Source of the DNA: Rhizophagus clarus
Lineage: Eukaryota; Glomeromycota; Glomeromycetes; Glomerales; Glomeraceae
Reading direction: 5' to 3'
NCBI GenBank assembly: GCA_015698045.1
Contig: BLAL01000242.1
Span: 5,001-69,000, forward strand
DNA: 64,000 bases
The position numbers and the translations under genes were made by a program. The stretch's first letter is position 1. Every line of letters begins with the position of its first letter. The notes below the pieces were generated by a model that searched no databases, had not been told where the DNA came from, and was given only the letters and a program-made list of their open reading frames with translations. Positions 32,443-42,900 of the stretch are shown one piece after another.

Positions 32443-32557
32443 GATTGTAATTTAACTAAATTTAGCTCACCAGCGTCACTGCATATCAGTTGTTTATTAT
32501 TTCCGTTCACCAAAATTTTTCATTTTTAAACTCTTTCTTCTTTCCCCGTTCAAAAGT
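32443..32557 (+). promoter_or_regulatory. Conserved proximal promoter of second paralogue
   Basis: Same ordered blocks as 27862-27982, ending in a pyrimidine-rich TCTTTCTTCTTTCCCC before the ATG. The MITE ends only ~140 bp from the start codon, leaving this block intact. Confidence 0.45.
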
Positions 32558-34156
32558 ATGGCATCATATTTACTTTCAGAATGTTTGGAAATTATTTTTT
32601 TAAATCTTACAGAATATCCTTCTAGTTACATTACGATCAACGTATCCACTAAAGACTTACACTCTTGTACATTAGTATCAAGACATTGGTGTAAAATTTC
32701 AACACCATTCCTATATGCTTATCCATTTCACCATTTTCGTAGTAAATTTTCTCAAACACAATATTATAAATTAATTCGTACTTTATTAGGTTGTATTCCA
32801 CAATTTGAAATAAAACAAACAAAACGAACCTATAAACAAGATGTTCAATCCGATTCTTTATCAACATTTAATTATATTTCTTTTATTCGTGGTTTGATAT
32901 TTCATGAAATGATTTTTAAACCGGAAATGATTTGCGATTATTCTAATAAAGAAATATGGTTGGCAGAATATAATCCAGAAGAGATATCAAATAATTCAAC
33001 TATTTCAATTATGAATCACCTTATAAAATTCATCTGTAAACATTGTGATAATTTGTCAATATTAGAATTCTCTTCTGGAATGAAAAACGATAATAATCTA
33101 ATTAAATTATTAACTTCTAATGATTCTAATGGAAAAAATAAGTTAAATAAACTAAAAGAATTATATTATTATAATGTTGATTATAGGTCAGTAGATAACC
33201 TTTACTTGACTTCCTTAGATAATGTTTGTAATTTGAAATTATTTTACTTATTCAATGGTAAAATTAATACAATTGAGAAAACACACTCATTGTCTCAATT
33301 TATTTCTTCGCAAAAAAATCTGCAACATGTCATATTATCAGCAGGAGGTGAACAAATTGATGATCTGGATCAAAATATTGGAAATATTGGAGCTGTTAGA
33401 ATTTTCATGAATTTACTTAGTAAAGCGGGTAAACCTTATTACGTTAATAACTTTATTAATTCATTATCAACACAAAGTGAAAGTTTACAGGTATTGGAAT
33501 TTAGATGTCTTGCAACGAAATTAATAGATAATGAAGTTTTAAATTCATTAAATTCGCTTAAAAATATCAGAGAATTAAAGTTTTATAAATGTGAAAATAT
33601 TGATGATTTTTATTTATGGATAAAAGGTTTGAAAAAGCTTGAAGCATTTGAAATTACAATGGGTCATAGTAAAATTTCAGAAATCAATTTAATTCAGTTA
33701 ACTCAATCATTTCCAAGTCAATTGAATAAATTAATTATAATTGATGATTATTCAAAGAGCAATTTTACTCAATTATTTCAACAAATTCCACTTTATTTAC
33801 ATTCATTAACTCATTTAGTACTTCCAAAGATTTTTTTATCTGAATTACTTTCTATATTAAAGTCATGCACTGAGCTTATTTATCTTGGTGTAATTTTGGC
33901 AAATGAGTTACAGGAAGAAAATTTAATAAATTTAGGTGAATCTGTTCCTAAAACTTTAAGAAGAATTAAATTTAAAAGAATTCAATCAATAATATCAATG
34001 GAATTATTAAATTATTTCTTAGAAGCTTATGCAATTAATGGTGGTACATTAAAATATCTGGAACTTGATTATTGTAATAATTATAATGGAAATTATAGTA
34101 AAGTTAATGAACAACATGGTATTCAAATAATTGAGTATTATGACAGTGTAATTTGA
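32558..34156 (+). CDS. F-box-like protein, tandem paralogue 2
   Basis: Single exon of 532 codons and a close paralogue of 27983-29578. The F-box region is almost unchanged (LHSCTLVSRHWCKISTPFLY). A patch near residues 258-280 (EQIDDLDQNIGNIGAVRIF) replaces a shorter unrelated stretch in paralogue 1, and the last ~20 residues differ. Frame and length are kept, so both copies appear to be under constraint. Expected to act as an SCF adaptor; substrate unknown. Its upstream region carries an 812-bp MITE that paralogue 1 lacks, which could give it different regulation. Confidence 0.85.
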   Translation: MASYLLSECLEIIFLNLTEYPSSYITINVSTKDLHSCTLVSRHWCKISTPFLYAYPFHHFRSKFSQTQYYKLIRTLLGCIPQFEIKQTKRTYKQDVQSDSLSTFNYISFIRGLIFHEMIFKPEMICDYSNKEIWLAEYNPEEISNNSTISIMNHLIKFICKHCDNLSILEFSSGMKNDNNLIKLLTSNDSNGKNKLNKLKELYYYNVDYRSVDNLYLTSLDNVCNLKLFYLFNGKINTIEKTHSLSQFISSQKNLQHVILSAGGEQIDDLDQNIGNIGAVRIFMNLLSKAGKPYYVNNFINSLSTQSESLQVLEFRCLATKLIDNEVLNSLNSLKNIRELKFYKCENIDDFYLWIKGLKKLEAFEITMGHSKISEINLIQLTQSFPSQLNKLIIIDDYSKSNFTQLFQQIPLYLHSLTHLVLPKIFLSELLSILKSCTELIYLGVILANELQEENLINLGESVPKTLRRIKFKRIQSIISMELLNYFLEAYAINGGTLKYLELDYCNNYNGNYSKVNEQHGIQIIEYYDSVI

Positions 34157-35593
34157 GATTATTTTTATTGAACAGGATGTTAAAATATACAATAGTCCCA
34201 CTTAGTAATAACATTATTACATGGGATATTGGAGTAATGTGACATCCCAATATTAATATAATATTGATTAATATAAAAATATTGGGTACATTAAATCCCG
34301 CATAATCTATAATTATTTTAAAAGATACAATTATTTTTATCCATAAATCATTTATCAGGAATTAGTTCTTTTAATTGTATTATATTATATATGCTGAGAT
34401 ATACATAAATTCATCATTTAAATGATTTATAATAATAAAAAATTAATTTTTATTTATAGCAATTAATTTAAGTGGTTTTTGAATAGAGGATAGGCAGGTT
34501 AGACCAATGATGGACAATTTTCCGACAATCATTTTCCTGACATATTACCCTTCGCCCGACTATATATTTTCAATTACTGAGTTAACATTAACATGATATT
34601 ACTCTAATAAAATATTTTCCTGAATCACATCGTCTAGCACTGCATACAGTACCCCGGGTCTTATACAAAAAAACCTGCTTTAAAAATTGATTAAATTTAT
34701 TAAGTTTTGCTGAATAAAGTATCCGGGTCTTAAACAAAACTTCCTTGATAAAATTGAATTATACCCTGGTCTTAAGTTAGGAAAACTTTTTTTATCTCTA
34801 GTAAAATACTGGGTCTTATAAAGTGGGTACGCTTTTAGGGGGATACTGTATGCGGTGCTATACAGTAATCTATATAAAGGGATTTATTGACACTTAAACA
34901 ACTAAATGATGTAATTCTCCTTCAGCAGTTTAAACTCTTACAAGAATTTCAATAAAAATTTAAACCGATTTGGGAAGCAATAAAATATAAGAATTACACA
35001 TCTTTATATATCTCGTTGCATTGTCCTGTTAGGCACATGTCCGTTAAGGTTAAATAACATGTTGATAAAAAGTTGGCAAGCAACGGGAAACATGATGTAA
35101 CGGTCAGACCTAATCATAGGACTGATTTATTTTGGTTAATCGAAAATCTATTCCTAAAACTTTAAAAAGAGCTACTGCATGTCTGCAGAAATTATTACTT
35201 ATTCTAAATTTTAAAATTAAGTCATATGTAGGAGCTTACTAGTAATTGTCTACTAAAACTACTTGTGGATCAATAGTCTTATAAGCTAACTGGTATTTAC
35301 GGTAAGTCGTAATGCTGAATAAAATCATATTTGTCTCATTATTATACAGTTTTATATGTTTAGTAAGAATACTAACACTAAACATAATAATCTTCAGAAG
35401 TTAAGAGATTTTTATTATTGGTCAAAAATAATGATGAAGACTTTGATTAATAATTAATTTGTGGGTATTATTAGTGACCGCATATTTTTGTAACCGATTC
35501 TTCAATTAAAAAAAAGATTCCAGAACTTGTTTGGCCAAAAGAAATAACCCAGAAGAAATATCCATCCAAATCACAGGATCTCAAAATGGGTCT
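34157..35593. other. Intergenic downstream of second paralogue
   Basis: Contains duplicated 3' flank, the 226-bp MITE at 34635-34860, CCGACAATCATTTTCC-type motifs at about 34520-34560, and otherwise unique AT-rich sequence with no gene seen. Confidence 0.5.
34635..34860. mobile_element. 226-bp TA-flanked MITE
   Basis: The ends read TAGCACTGCATACAGTACCC at the left and TAGCACCGCATACAGTATCC from the right, with the outermost TA as the likely target duplication (mariner-like). No ORF. Its interior repeats GGGTCTTATA. The flanking duplicated sequence without the insertion is seen after the first paralogue. A truncated relative lies at 19229. Confidence 0.75.
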
Positions 35594-35819
35594 GGTTCAT
35601 TTCACCGACAATTACTTTACCAACAATCATTTCACCGACAGTCGTTTCGCCGATAGTCATTTCCCGCCGCCAGTGCAAATTAAAATTCTTTTTATAAAAT
35701 CTTTTTTTACGTTCATTACAGCTAAGTATAATATTTTTTTTTATATAGAATATTTAATATAAGTATACAGAAAAAAAAACCCTTAAATCATGGATTAATC
35801 TTATATTTTCTCATATATA

Positions 35820-36709
35820 CAGTCGCGTCGGAAAGTATCGCCCGATTTGAAAATAAAGACAAAAACAAAAATATTCGTATTTTTTCACTAGTATATGCAT
35901 TAATAAAAAATTTATATCTAGTTTGCTTCTCATACTACGTCAAATTTTCACAATGCCAGGGTGGCAGCCTTTTCAAAAACAGAACTATTTAAATTTTCAT
36001 TTTTCCTTCAGTACAGCTTTAAATTCGCCTACAGCTCTTGGGAGGGGGTCACACTTCTGGGCATTATATTGGATCGTTTCTAATTGTTCTTTACTTGGTT
36101 TAAACCAAATAAATTTGTTGGTAAATCTGTAGTTGCAATTTTATTTAATTTTAGCTGATTTTTGGTTTAAAGATGATGTTTATAATTACCATGCCATTTG
36201 TGATTATCTTGACATCCAGTGATCCGAATTTGATGATCAAAGGCTCATTGGATTCGTCTCGTCAAGATGAGTTGAATGGTGGTTGCCACATGACTTTAGA
36301 ATCAGTATATGCTAATGTGTGCATTAAATCATATTTTAGACGTTTTGGACATTAACCCGTGATATACTAACGTTATACACATGATCTGGCCATCATTCGA
36401 CGCCTCTCAATGAGACAAATCCAACGAGCCTTTGATCATCAAGATCGGATCACTGAATAGTGAGATATTCCTGATTTTGTGAAATTCAGAGTTTCGAAAA
36501 ATTTTCAAGTAAAGAATGTTTTAAGGTATATCTCAGCATCTATTGATCCTAAAGATATGACACAACTAACATTTGACTCATCTTGTTGAGACGAATCCAA
36601 TGAGCTTTTATTCATCAAATTCGGATCACTGGGTGCTAGGATAATCATAGTGGCTTAATAATTATGACTCCATCTGTAAATGATCGTGCAATACTTTCCG
36701 ATGCGACTG
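35820..36709. mobile_element. Internally deleted Tc1-type element
   Basis: The ends are CAGTCGCGTCGGAAAGTATC at the left and CAGTCGCATCGGAAAGTATT from the right, flanked by TA (35818-35819 and 36710-36711), which is diagnostic of Tc1/mariner insertion. At 890 bp it is too short for a full transposase. Inside are one direct and two inverted copies of a ~40-bp motif (CAAAGGCTCATTGGATTCGT and its complement) near 36229, 36410 and 36590. Confidence 0.85.
35940..36110 (-). pseudogene. Tc1 transposase C-terminal remnant
   Basis: The minus-strand frame reads ETIQYNAQKCDPLPRAVGEF followed by KAVLKEK, resembling the region after the catalytic Glu of Tc1-type transposases (PLPRxVxEFxxxLxxEW). Stops follow immediately. 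No DDE residues remain. Confidence 0.5.
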
Positions 36710-36950
36710 TACATATATTTTTTTAATTGTTCCCTTCAATTAATTGTTAATATGAGATTGATATTTCATATTACATATATTCCTTTTGTGTATACGCTGT
36801 CTCATATATATATCAACAATAATTTTGGTTTTGTATAGTTGTATAGGGAAAAAAAATTATATTTAATTTTATTTTAATATTTTAAAATTATTTAAGTGTC
36901 AGTGAAGTGACCTGTCGGTGAAATGATCCTGTCGGTGAAAAACTTTTCAT

Positions 36951-37183
36951 TGTATAGTTAACTGTCTGTTAACAGTATAAAAAAAATTAAATTTGTATAA
37001 ATATATTTTTAGTACTGTAAATGAAAGCTCTATTACTTAGTTTGCTTATTTTCTCCAGTTTTCCGATGTCATGTGCTAATTTTGTTTATTATATACTGAT
37101 GGATTTTTTTGTTATTTATTCCACTGGTTTATAACTAATACTTATCACCTACTATTTATTGAAATTATCAGAGAATCTATTAC
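36951..37183. other. Short AT-rich spacer
   Basis: Nothing recognised between the TTTCACCGACA element and the recombinase-like remnant. Confidence 0.4.
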
Positions 37184-37540
37184 CTGAAAATTCGAATCAC
37201 TATCATTATCATTTAAATTTTCCCATGAGTTCCCGAAAAGTATTCAAATTCTTCTACTTCAATATAAATATCTTGCTAGTGATGCATAAAAGTTATATAC
37301 AGATTCTGTCTTATAGTTTTCATCATTTTGTTTTTTAAGTTATGCAATGAATTTGCATAAAAAATCTTTAAGTTCTGTACAAGTATTACTGTATATTGAA
37401 CAATTTTTTTTTATCATATTGGCTTCATAATTAAATCTATCAATTACACAAAGCCATTTTGCAGTACATTTATCTGTATTTTTTACTCTTAAAAGTTGTT
37501 GAATTTGATATATTTCTTCATTTGTAGGAATAAATGACAT
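37184..37540 (-). pseudogene. Tyrosine-recombinase-like (Crypton/DUF3504-type) N-terminal remnant
   Basis: ATG at 37540. The frame encodes 66 residues (FIPTNEEIYQIQQLLRVKNT, then AKWLCVIDRFNYEAN), stops at TAA, and reads on with KKQNDENYKTESVYNFYASL and LARYLY before a TGA, an acidic run and a donor-like CAG|GTAATA at 37184. The layout resembles the N-terminal core-binding part of eukaryotic DUF3504/Crypton-like tyrosine recombinases that are common in this fungal group. The catalytic R-H-R-Y half is absent. Family call from memory of the motif style. Confidence 0.45.
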
Positions 37541-37668
37541 TACAATAAGATTTTTAAAAGTGAAAAAAAAAATATATGAAAAAGAAAAGAAAAAAAAAGC
37601 AAGAAAAAATCCATCAGTATATATACGCCATACGCAATGAGATAAACCTGTTATTATATGGAAGCTTA

Positions 37669-37739
37669 GAATAACTTGGTATTCACTGATGTACCCCTCC
37701 CTTCGGGAGGCCTCACATTAGTAAATAACCTAGTTATTC
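37669..37739. repeat. Perfect-loop foldback (hairpin)
   Basis: The arms GAATAACTTGGTATT and AATAACCTAGTTATTC pair, as do ACTGATGT and ACATTAGT. They close on CCTCCC-TTC-GGGAGG, a perfect 6-bp GC stem. It is about 32 bp per arm with few mismatches. It may be a foldback MITE or a structured RNA. Confidence 0.7.
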
Positions 37740-37740
37740 T

Positions 37741-39048
37741 CAGATATCCATGGAATTACACTTAGTAAAAAATTCAAAGTCATCTGACCCTTATATAATT
37801 ATATATTTCGGGGTCCTAATCTTTAGCTAAAAATTATTATAACGATAATTATTAGCCAAGTTCACCTAATTTAGTTGCAACTTTACTATCAAAACAGCAA
37901 TTACTTTAAAGAATATTTGTCGTGATTTCTACGTCGATCAGCTTTTTTTAATTAAGTAAATTATTTTGTTTTTTAATCTCTATGATTATCGATGATGAAA
38001 ATTCATATCCTAATTTTTTAAGGATGATCCAATTTAATTATCTGTCATAGCTTTCTCTTTTTCATATTTTATAGCATTTAAAATTTTCACCAAATAATTT
38101 TTTCCTCTCTACTAGAATATGATCAATACTTAAATCACTGACTCAGTTATATTATCGTGATTTTTAGTAATATGCGATGACATTAATAAATAATAAATCT
38201 ATTACCGATTTCGAACGTTGCACGTTTAAACATCTGGTTGGAAAATCACGGTAATAACTAATAAGTTACATCATTACAACATTACATCACAACCTTCCAG
38301 TTTTTTTACAACTATTATGGCATATGCATGCAACGTTTGTTTGATACCTCGGTCCTCGGCTGGTGGTAATCATATTAACACTATTATTTTTAGAAATGTT
38401 ATGAACGATCTGTAGCAATCATTATCTCAAACTGCTCTAAATGATTATAAAGCATTGCTGTTTTCTAAATATCTAATTTCCGTGTTTCGGATACTTTATT
38501 AGATTATAATATAAAAACAGTTTTTTCAAAAGAGATGCTACTTTTATACTTGTGTTGTCTAGGTAAAGTCGGATAGAGAGATATATAAAGTCAGATTCCT
38601 GTGTAATCCTATCCTGCACGGAGGTGGGAAAAAGATCTTGGTGACGCAATCGTCCAAGCTGTTGCTATTGCAACAGGCCGACGACGCATCTCTTCCTACT
38701 ACATATTCTAGGAAGTGGATCTAAAAACAACTTTTACGTATTCGAGTAAAGAAATACAATTTTATTTCTCACTTTTGATTGGTTAATAATTATGTGATTT
38801 TACAAGTATAGTTTGTACAATCAATTAATTATACAATAACTGTCAAAAATTCATAATATTTTTATTGAACTAATAATGTTATTGCAGTCGTACAAAATTA
38901 AAGTCGTACACATTCACCAACTAAGCTTAATCGTAAAAGATAAGTTTTTTTAAAAAAAATACATTCCATTAATGCAACCTCGTGATGATGATGTGGAATT
39001 TTTCATAGATCATATAATTTCAATGTGAGCTTTAATATTATAAATGAT
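37741..39048. other. Intergenic with one coding-like island
   Basis: At about 38608-38700 the plus strand reads WEKDLGDAIVQAVAIATGRR followed by RISSYYIF, then a TAG. GC content there is well above the flanks and a CTGTTGC/GCAACAG palindrome lies inside. It looks like the relic of a coding exon of unknown family. Remainder unassigned. Confidence 0.4.
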
Positions 39049-39903
39049 TTAATTATTCCAAAAATAATTTCTTAATTTATCGATATTATTAAATAAATTT
39101 TGGACATCATCGTCAAACGGATATCCCGTACCTCCAATTTGGTTGGCTATAAGGATTAATCTACAAAAGATATTACGATTTTTTTCATTATTCATGATTG
39201 ATTCATCCCGTAAAACTGCTTCTTTTTCATCAATCAAAACATTTAGATTTTGTTTCAAAGATTCCTCTAAATTTGCAAGTTTGATGCGATGAAGATTTTT
39301 GATCTGAACCATTATTAAATCCCATTCTTCTGGAGATACCGGTTCCATATCTTCCTTAAGATAACATACTCGTTTATAATACTTTTTAATTTTAAATTGT
39401 GATATACCTTCTTTCCGGATTACATCACGACTTAAGATATGAATTGAACAGGGGTTTGATGAGGATCTAATAAGATTGATTCTAACAGAAGAAAAATTAT
39501 GAAAGGTTTTTCTTAATTCAATTAATTGAAGAAGATCTGATAATAATAAATTTGCGACATCTTTTATTTGAGGTGCATTAACGGTCGATTTCATTAGTGA
39601 ACTAAGATCTTTAATGGTTAACTTTTTTTCGTCATCCAATAGTAAGATATTTCCTTGTACATCTGCATTATAATTCATTCCGGAAAGATTAGATACTAAA
39701 CGGGTAGCTATAGCATTCTTAGGTAATTTTTTTTCAACACTGCTATCATCACAAAATAAACAAAGTCTATAACCCTTTGCCCAAAGAGTGATATGGTCGG
39801 ATAATTCACAATTTAATTTCTGTCGTATATCACCAGATTCGATATTTATATTTATTTCTTGGGGCTTTCCAGAGTATGGAACGAATATTCCTTGATATGA
39901 CAT
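39049..39903 (-). CDS. Orphan protein, possible DUF3846-like N-terminus
   Basis: An open frame runs from 39996 (315 codons). I prefer the Met at 39903 (284 residues), because the first 31 residues are of low quality and the later Met precedes the conserved-looking block. Residues after it (DHITLWAKGYRLCLFCDDSS, then NAIATRLVSNLSGMNYNADV, then GNILLLDDEKKLTIKDL) loosely resemble a DUF3846-type fold, a weak suggestion only. The C-terminal half is helical and charged. No signal peptide or membrane segment. No neighbours within 1 kb. Uninterrupted and codon-consistent, so probably real; function unknown. Confidence 0.55.
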   Translation of the reverse strand: MSYQGIFVPYSGKPQEININIESGDIRQKLNCELSDHITLWAKGYRLCLFCDDSSVEKKLPKNAIATRLVSNLSGMNYNADVQGNILLLDDEKKLTIKDLSSLMKSTVNAPQIKDVANLLLSDLLQLIELRKTFHNFSSVRINLIRSSSNPCSIHILSRDVIRKEGISQFKIKKYYKRVCYLKEDMEPVSPEEWDLIMVQIKNLHRIKLANLEESLKQNLNVLIDEKEAVLRDESIMNNEKNRNIFCRLILIANQIGGTGYPFDDDVQNLFNNIDKLRNYFWNN

Positions 39904-39996
39904 TTTGTTAAAAATTGTGAATTGTACATGAATTGAAGACGTATTTATATGAAAAATTTTTTTGTCGTACACTGTCCATTCACATGTCTCGGTCAA

Positions 39997-42900
39997 AAAT
40001 TTTTCCGAAATTTTTGATAACTTAATACGAATCCGTCTAATGTCGGCGGCGCGATTAACGACTAAGTTTCTTATTATGTTTAATCGGTACGTATCACATT
40101 ACATCATTATTAAGACATTTATCTGGTGATGTTAATCGAGACAAACGACTGCAGGTGATTTCTTTAATTCATTTATCACCAGTTTCATATTTCTTGAGGA
40201 TTCACGGAGTATCTGGTATGGTTCATAGTAATTTCTGTACGTAAATTATTATGCCGTACAGTGTCGTACAGTACATTCATATGATTGTTGCGCTATTATC
40301 GGCTTAATTTTTATTGTGCTTAATAATGGCGAATATATTACATCACATTATCGTCATCTAATTGATGTTAGTCAATCGGAAAACGGTTGCACGTGATTTC
40401 TTTATTCTGACCGGAATAATCGTTTAAGAATAAAACAAAATTATTCATGCGGCAATATTTTATCTTAATATTATTAACATTACACTAAAACTTGTTTACA
40501 TACTGTAATTACAGTTTTTGATCCATGTTCAAAGATACACCTCTACTGTACAGTACCTTGAGTTACAAGAATCAAAAAAAAATCAAGTTTGCACATTTTT
40601 ATCTGATGAATTTTCATATTTCATCGATCAAATAGGTGAAACTCGCATAATAATTGTGACCACTAAATTTTCCTTCAGTTATAATTACATATAAAATGTT
40701 TTCTTCCTTCATAAAAATTCCATGAAACATATCAGATTATATTTCTTATAAATGAAAAATTTTTGTCAAAATAAAAAAAAATAAGTCATTTAAACCGATT
40801 TACGGAAATCAATATAGCAAATAGCCGATCCAACTGATATTTCGAAAAAAATATAGCATATACATAGAATAACTTTATTATTTATAATAAAGCATAATTC
40901 CAATTTTTCTTGCCTAGAAAAATTAACAAAATTTATTGAGCTGATCGACCAAAACTACTGTAAGTACGAATGATGTTTTAAATGAGGTAAAAGAAATAAA
41001 CAGAATAGAAAATAATGAGAGAACATTAAAGAAAATTGATGAAAAGAATATGAATATTAATGAATATTAAACAAATGTTAACGAAAAGAAAATTAACGAA
41101 AAAGAAAATGGATCCTTTAATATACTATATATATATATTTTTTTTTTCACAGGTAGATAATAAACATGGTGTATGACAACAGATTATTAAATAATAGGAA
41201 CTGCGAAGCGGTTTTGGGTGTTAACCACCATATAAAAAAATAATAAATAAACTGTTCCATAAGCTTATTTATTAATATAGTAAACAATAGGTATTTACAT
41301 ATAAAAATTGATGTGTCTAATATTTAATCTAGATGATGTAATGCATCAAAAATATCAAAGATATTTAAGCAACAATAATTTATTTAAACTAGGTAACAGG
41401 AACCGTTGGAGAGTCATAATAAAATGTATAATGTTTCAAATGTTCAGATGATCAATAAAAAAAAATTTCACACAAAAAGCACAACTCTTATTTCACAAAA
41501 TAATTAGTTATCATCCATATTTTGAGGAAACAGAGAGCTTAACCTTCTTTCTTTAGCCAATCTCTCAATGATCAAAATATAGTCATTTATGATATTACAA
41601 AGAAATCACACTACAAAATCAATTGTTTATTATTTTTATTTATTCTTTTTTTTTCTTATTTTAATTTTAATGAAATAATGTAAGTATTATCCGTTATAAA
41701 CTGTCGCACAAATCAGGGTGTAAACAAAAACCAATAGGTTACACCTGATCCTAAAATTTCATTGGGTATGCACGCGTACGAACAGACACTAAATGCATGG
41801 TATGGAGTAGAAGTAGAAGTCCTACGCTTACGCTTCGCTTCAGAAAAAAACATCAGTACGTTAAAAGCAGCGGGTTTTTGGTTGATATTTATTGGGTGAT
41901 GAAATTGTGCAACTTGATCAGTGACCCGATTTTACCGGCCTACAAAAAAGTAGAATTTTTTGATCACAATTTAAAAATAAGCAAAAACAAACGTGTTAAT
42001 TGGAAATTTTGCGATCAGTGATCAGCCAACTCAATTCTGATTTTGATGACATTTTGGATTGGTTAATGGATTTAGACTGGCCTAATGATGAGTCTAAGTA
42101 GACCGACAAACAAAGGATCAATACCATATAATACTCATATAATCCTCATCGTCAAAATCATGAAACTTTCAATCCTCGACTAGTTACAAATAACAACAAG
42201 TTCAAAATCTCAACACACAATATTTCAACTGGGATAAACTCATCTAATACAACAAGAATTTTTTCAACTGTAATTATAACTTATATTAACACAGTAAATA
42301 TTGTTATTAATATTTACTTACCTTTTCCATGGCGCATATATAAATTCATTAGAAAAAAACAGACTAATCTAATATTATTAATCTACACACCATCCGTTAC
42401 CGAACTGTTCGATGGAATTATAGCAGCAGCATATAATATTTAAAATTCGAATGATAGCATGATGTACCATAACACTGTAATATAGTAGCATCCAGTGAAC
42501 CTATAAATATAAATACTAACGGAAATAATTTTTCCGATAAAATCCATTAATTAAGTCATGTGATAGTATGTAGCTCTGGCTAAAACAAGTTAACGAATTT
42601 TATTCATAATAAAATATTAAATATAGCACCTTTCTATCGGATGCAATATTGTTTTTCGGGATTAGGATCCTGGATTTCGTGATTTTGAACGGATCTTCAT
42701 ATGACAGACGACTAAATGGTAAAAATAAAAGGATCCAAAAGCAAACAAACAAACAAACAAAAAAAAAAAAAAAAAAAAAAAAATGTAAAAGAATCTCACA
42801 ATGAAATAGTAGTTTACGCCATATGCAAAATCACAATTCTAGTAGTAGTATATATCGGTTTAATTAATTATTGGTGAATTTTGATTACAATAAAAACAAT

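Larger units (their letters stand above)
31540..35010 (+). repeat. Second copy of tandem F-box duplication
   Basis: Counterpart of 27785-30250, lengthened by two insertions absent from the first copy: the MITE at 31605-32416 and the MITE at 34635-34860. Distance between the two start codons is 4575 bp. Confidence 0.6.
35594..36950. mobile_element. Repeat with TTTCACCGACA arrays at both ends
   Basis: The left end (35596-35671) has TTCATTTCACCGACA, CAATCATTTCACCGACAG and TCGTTTCGCCGATAG in tandem. The right end (about 36895-36950) has the inverse, CTGTCGGTGAAATGATC and CTGTCGGTGAAA. A complete Tc1 derivative is nested inside, so the original element was about 0.47 kb. Class unknown. Confidence 0.55.

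Noticed and set aside
41797..42021. 74-codon plus ORF
   Set aside because: No recognisable domain and mixed composition. It is mentioned only as part of the intergenic description.
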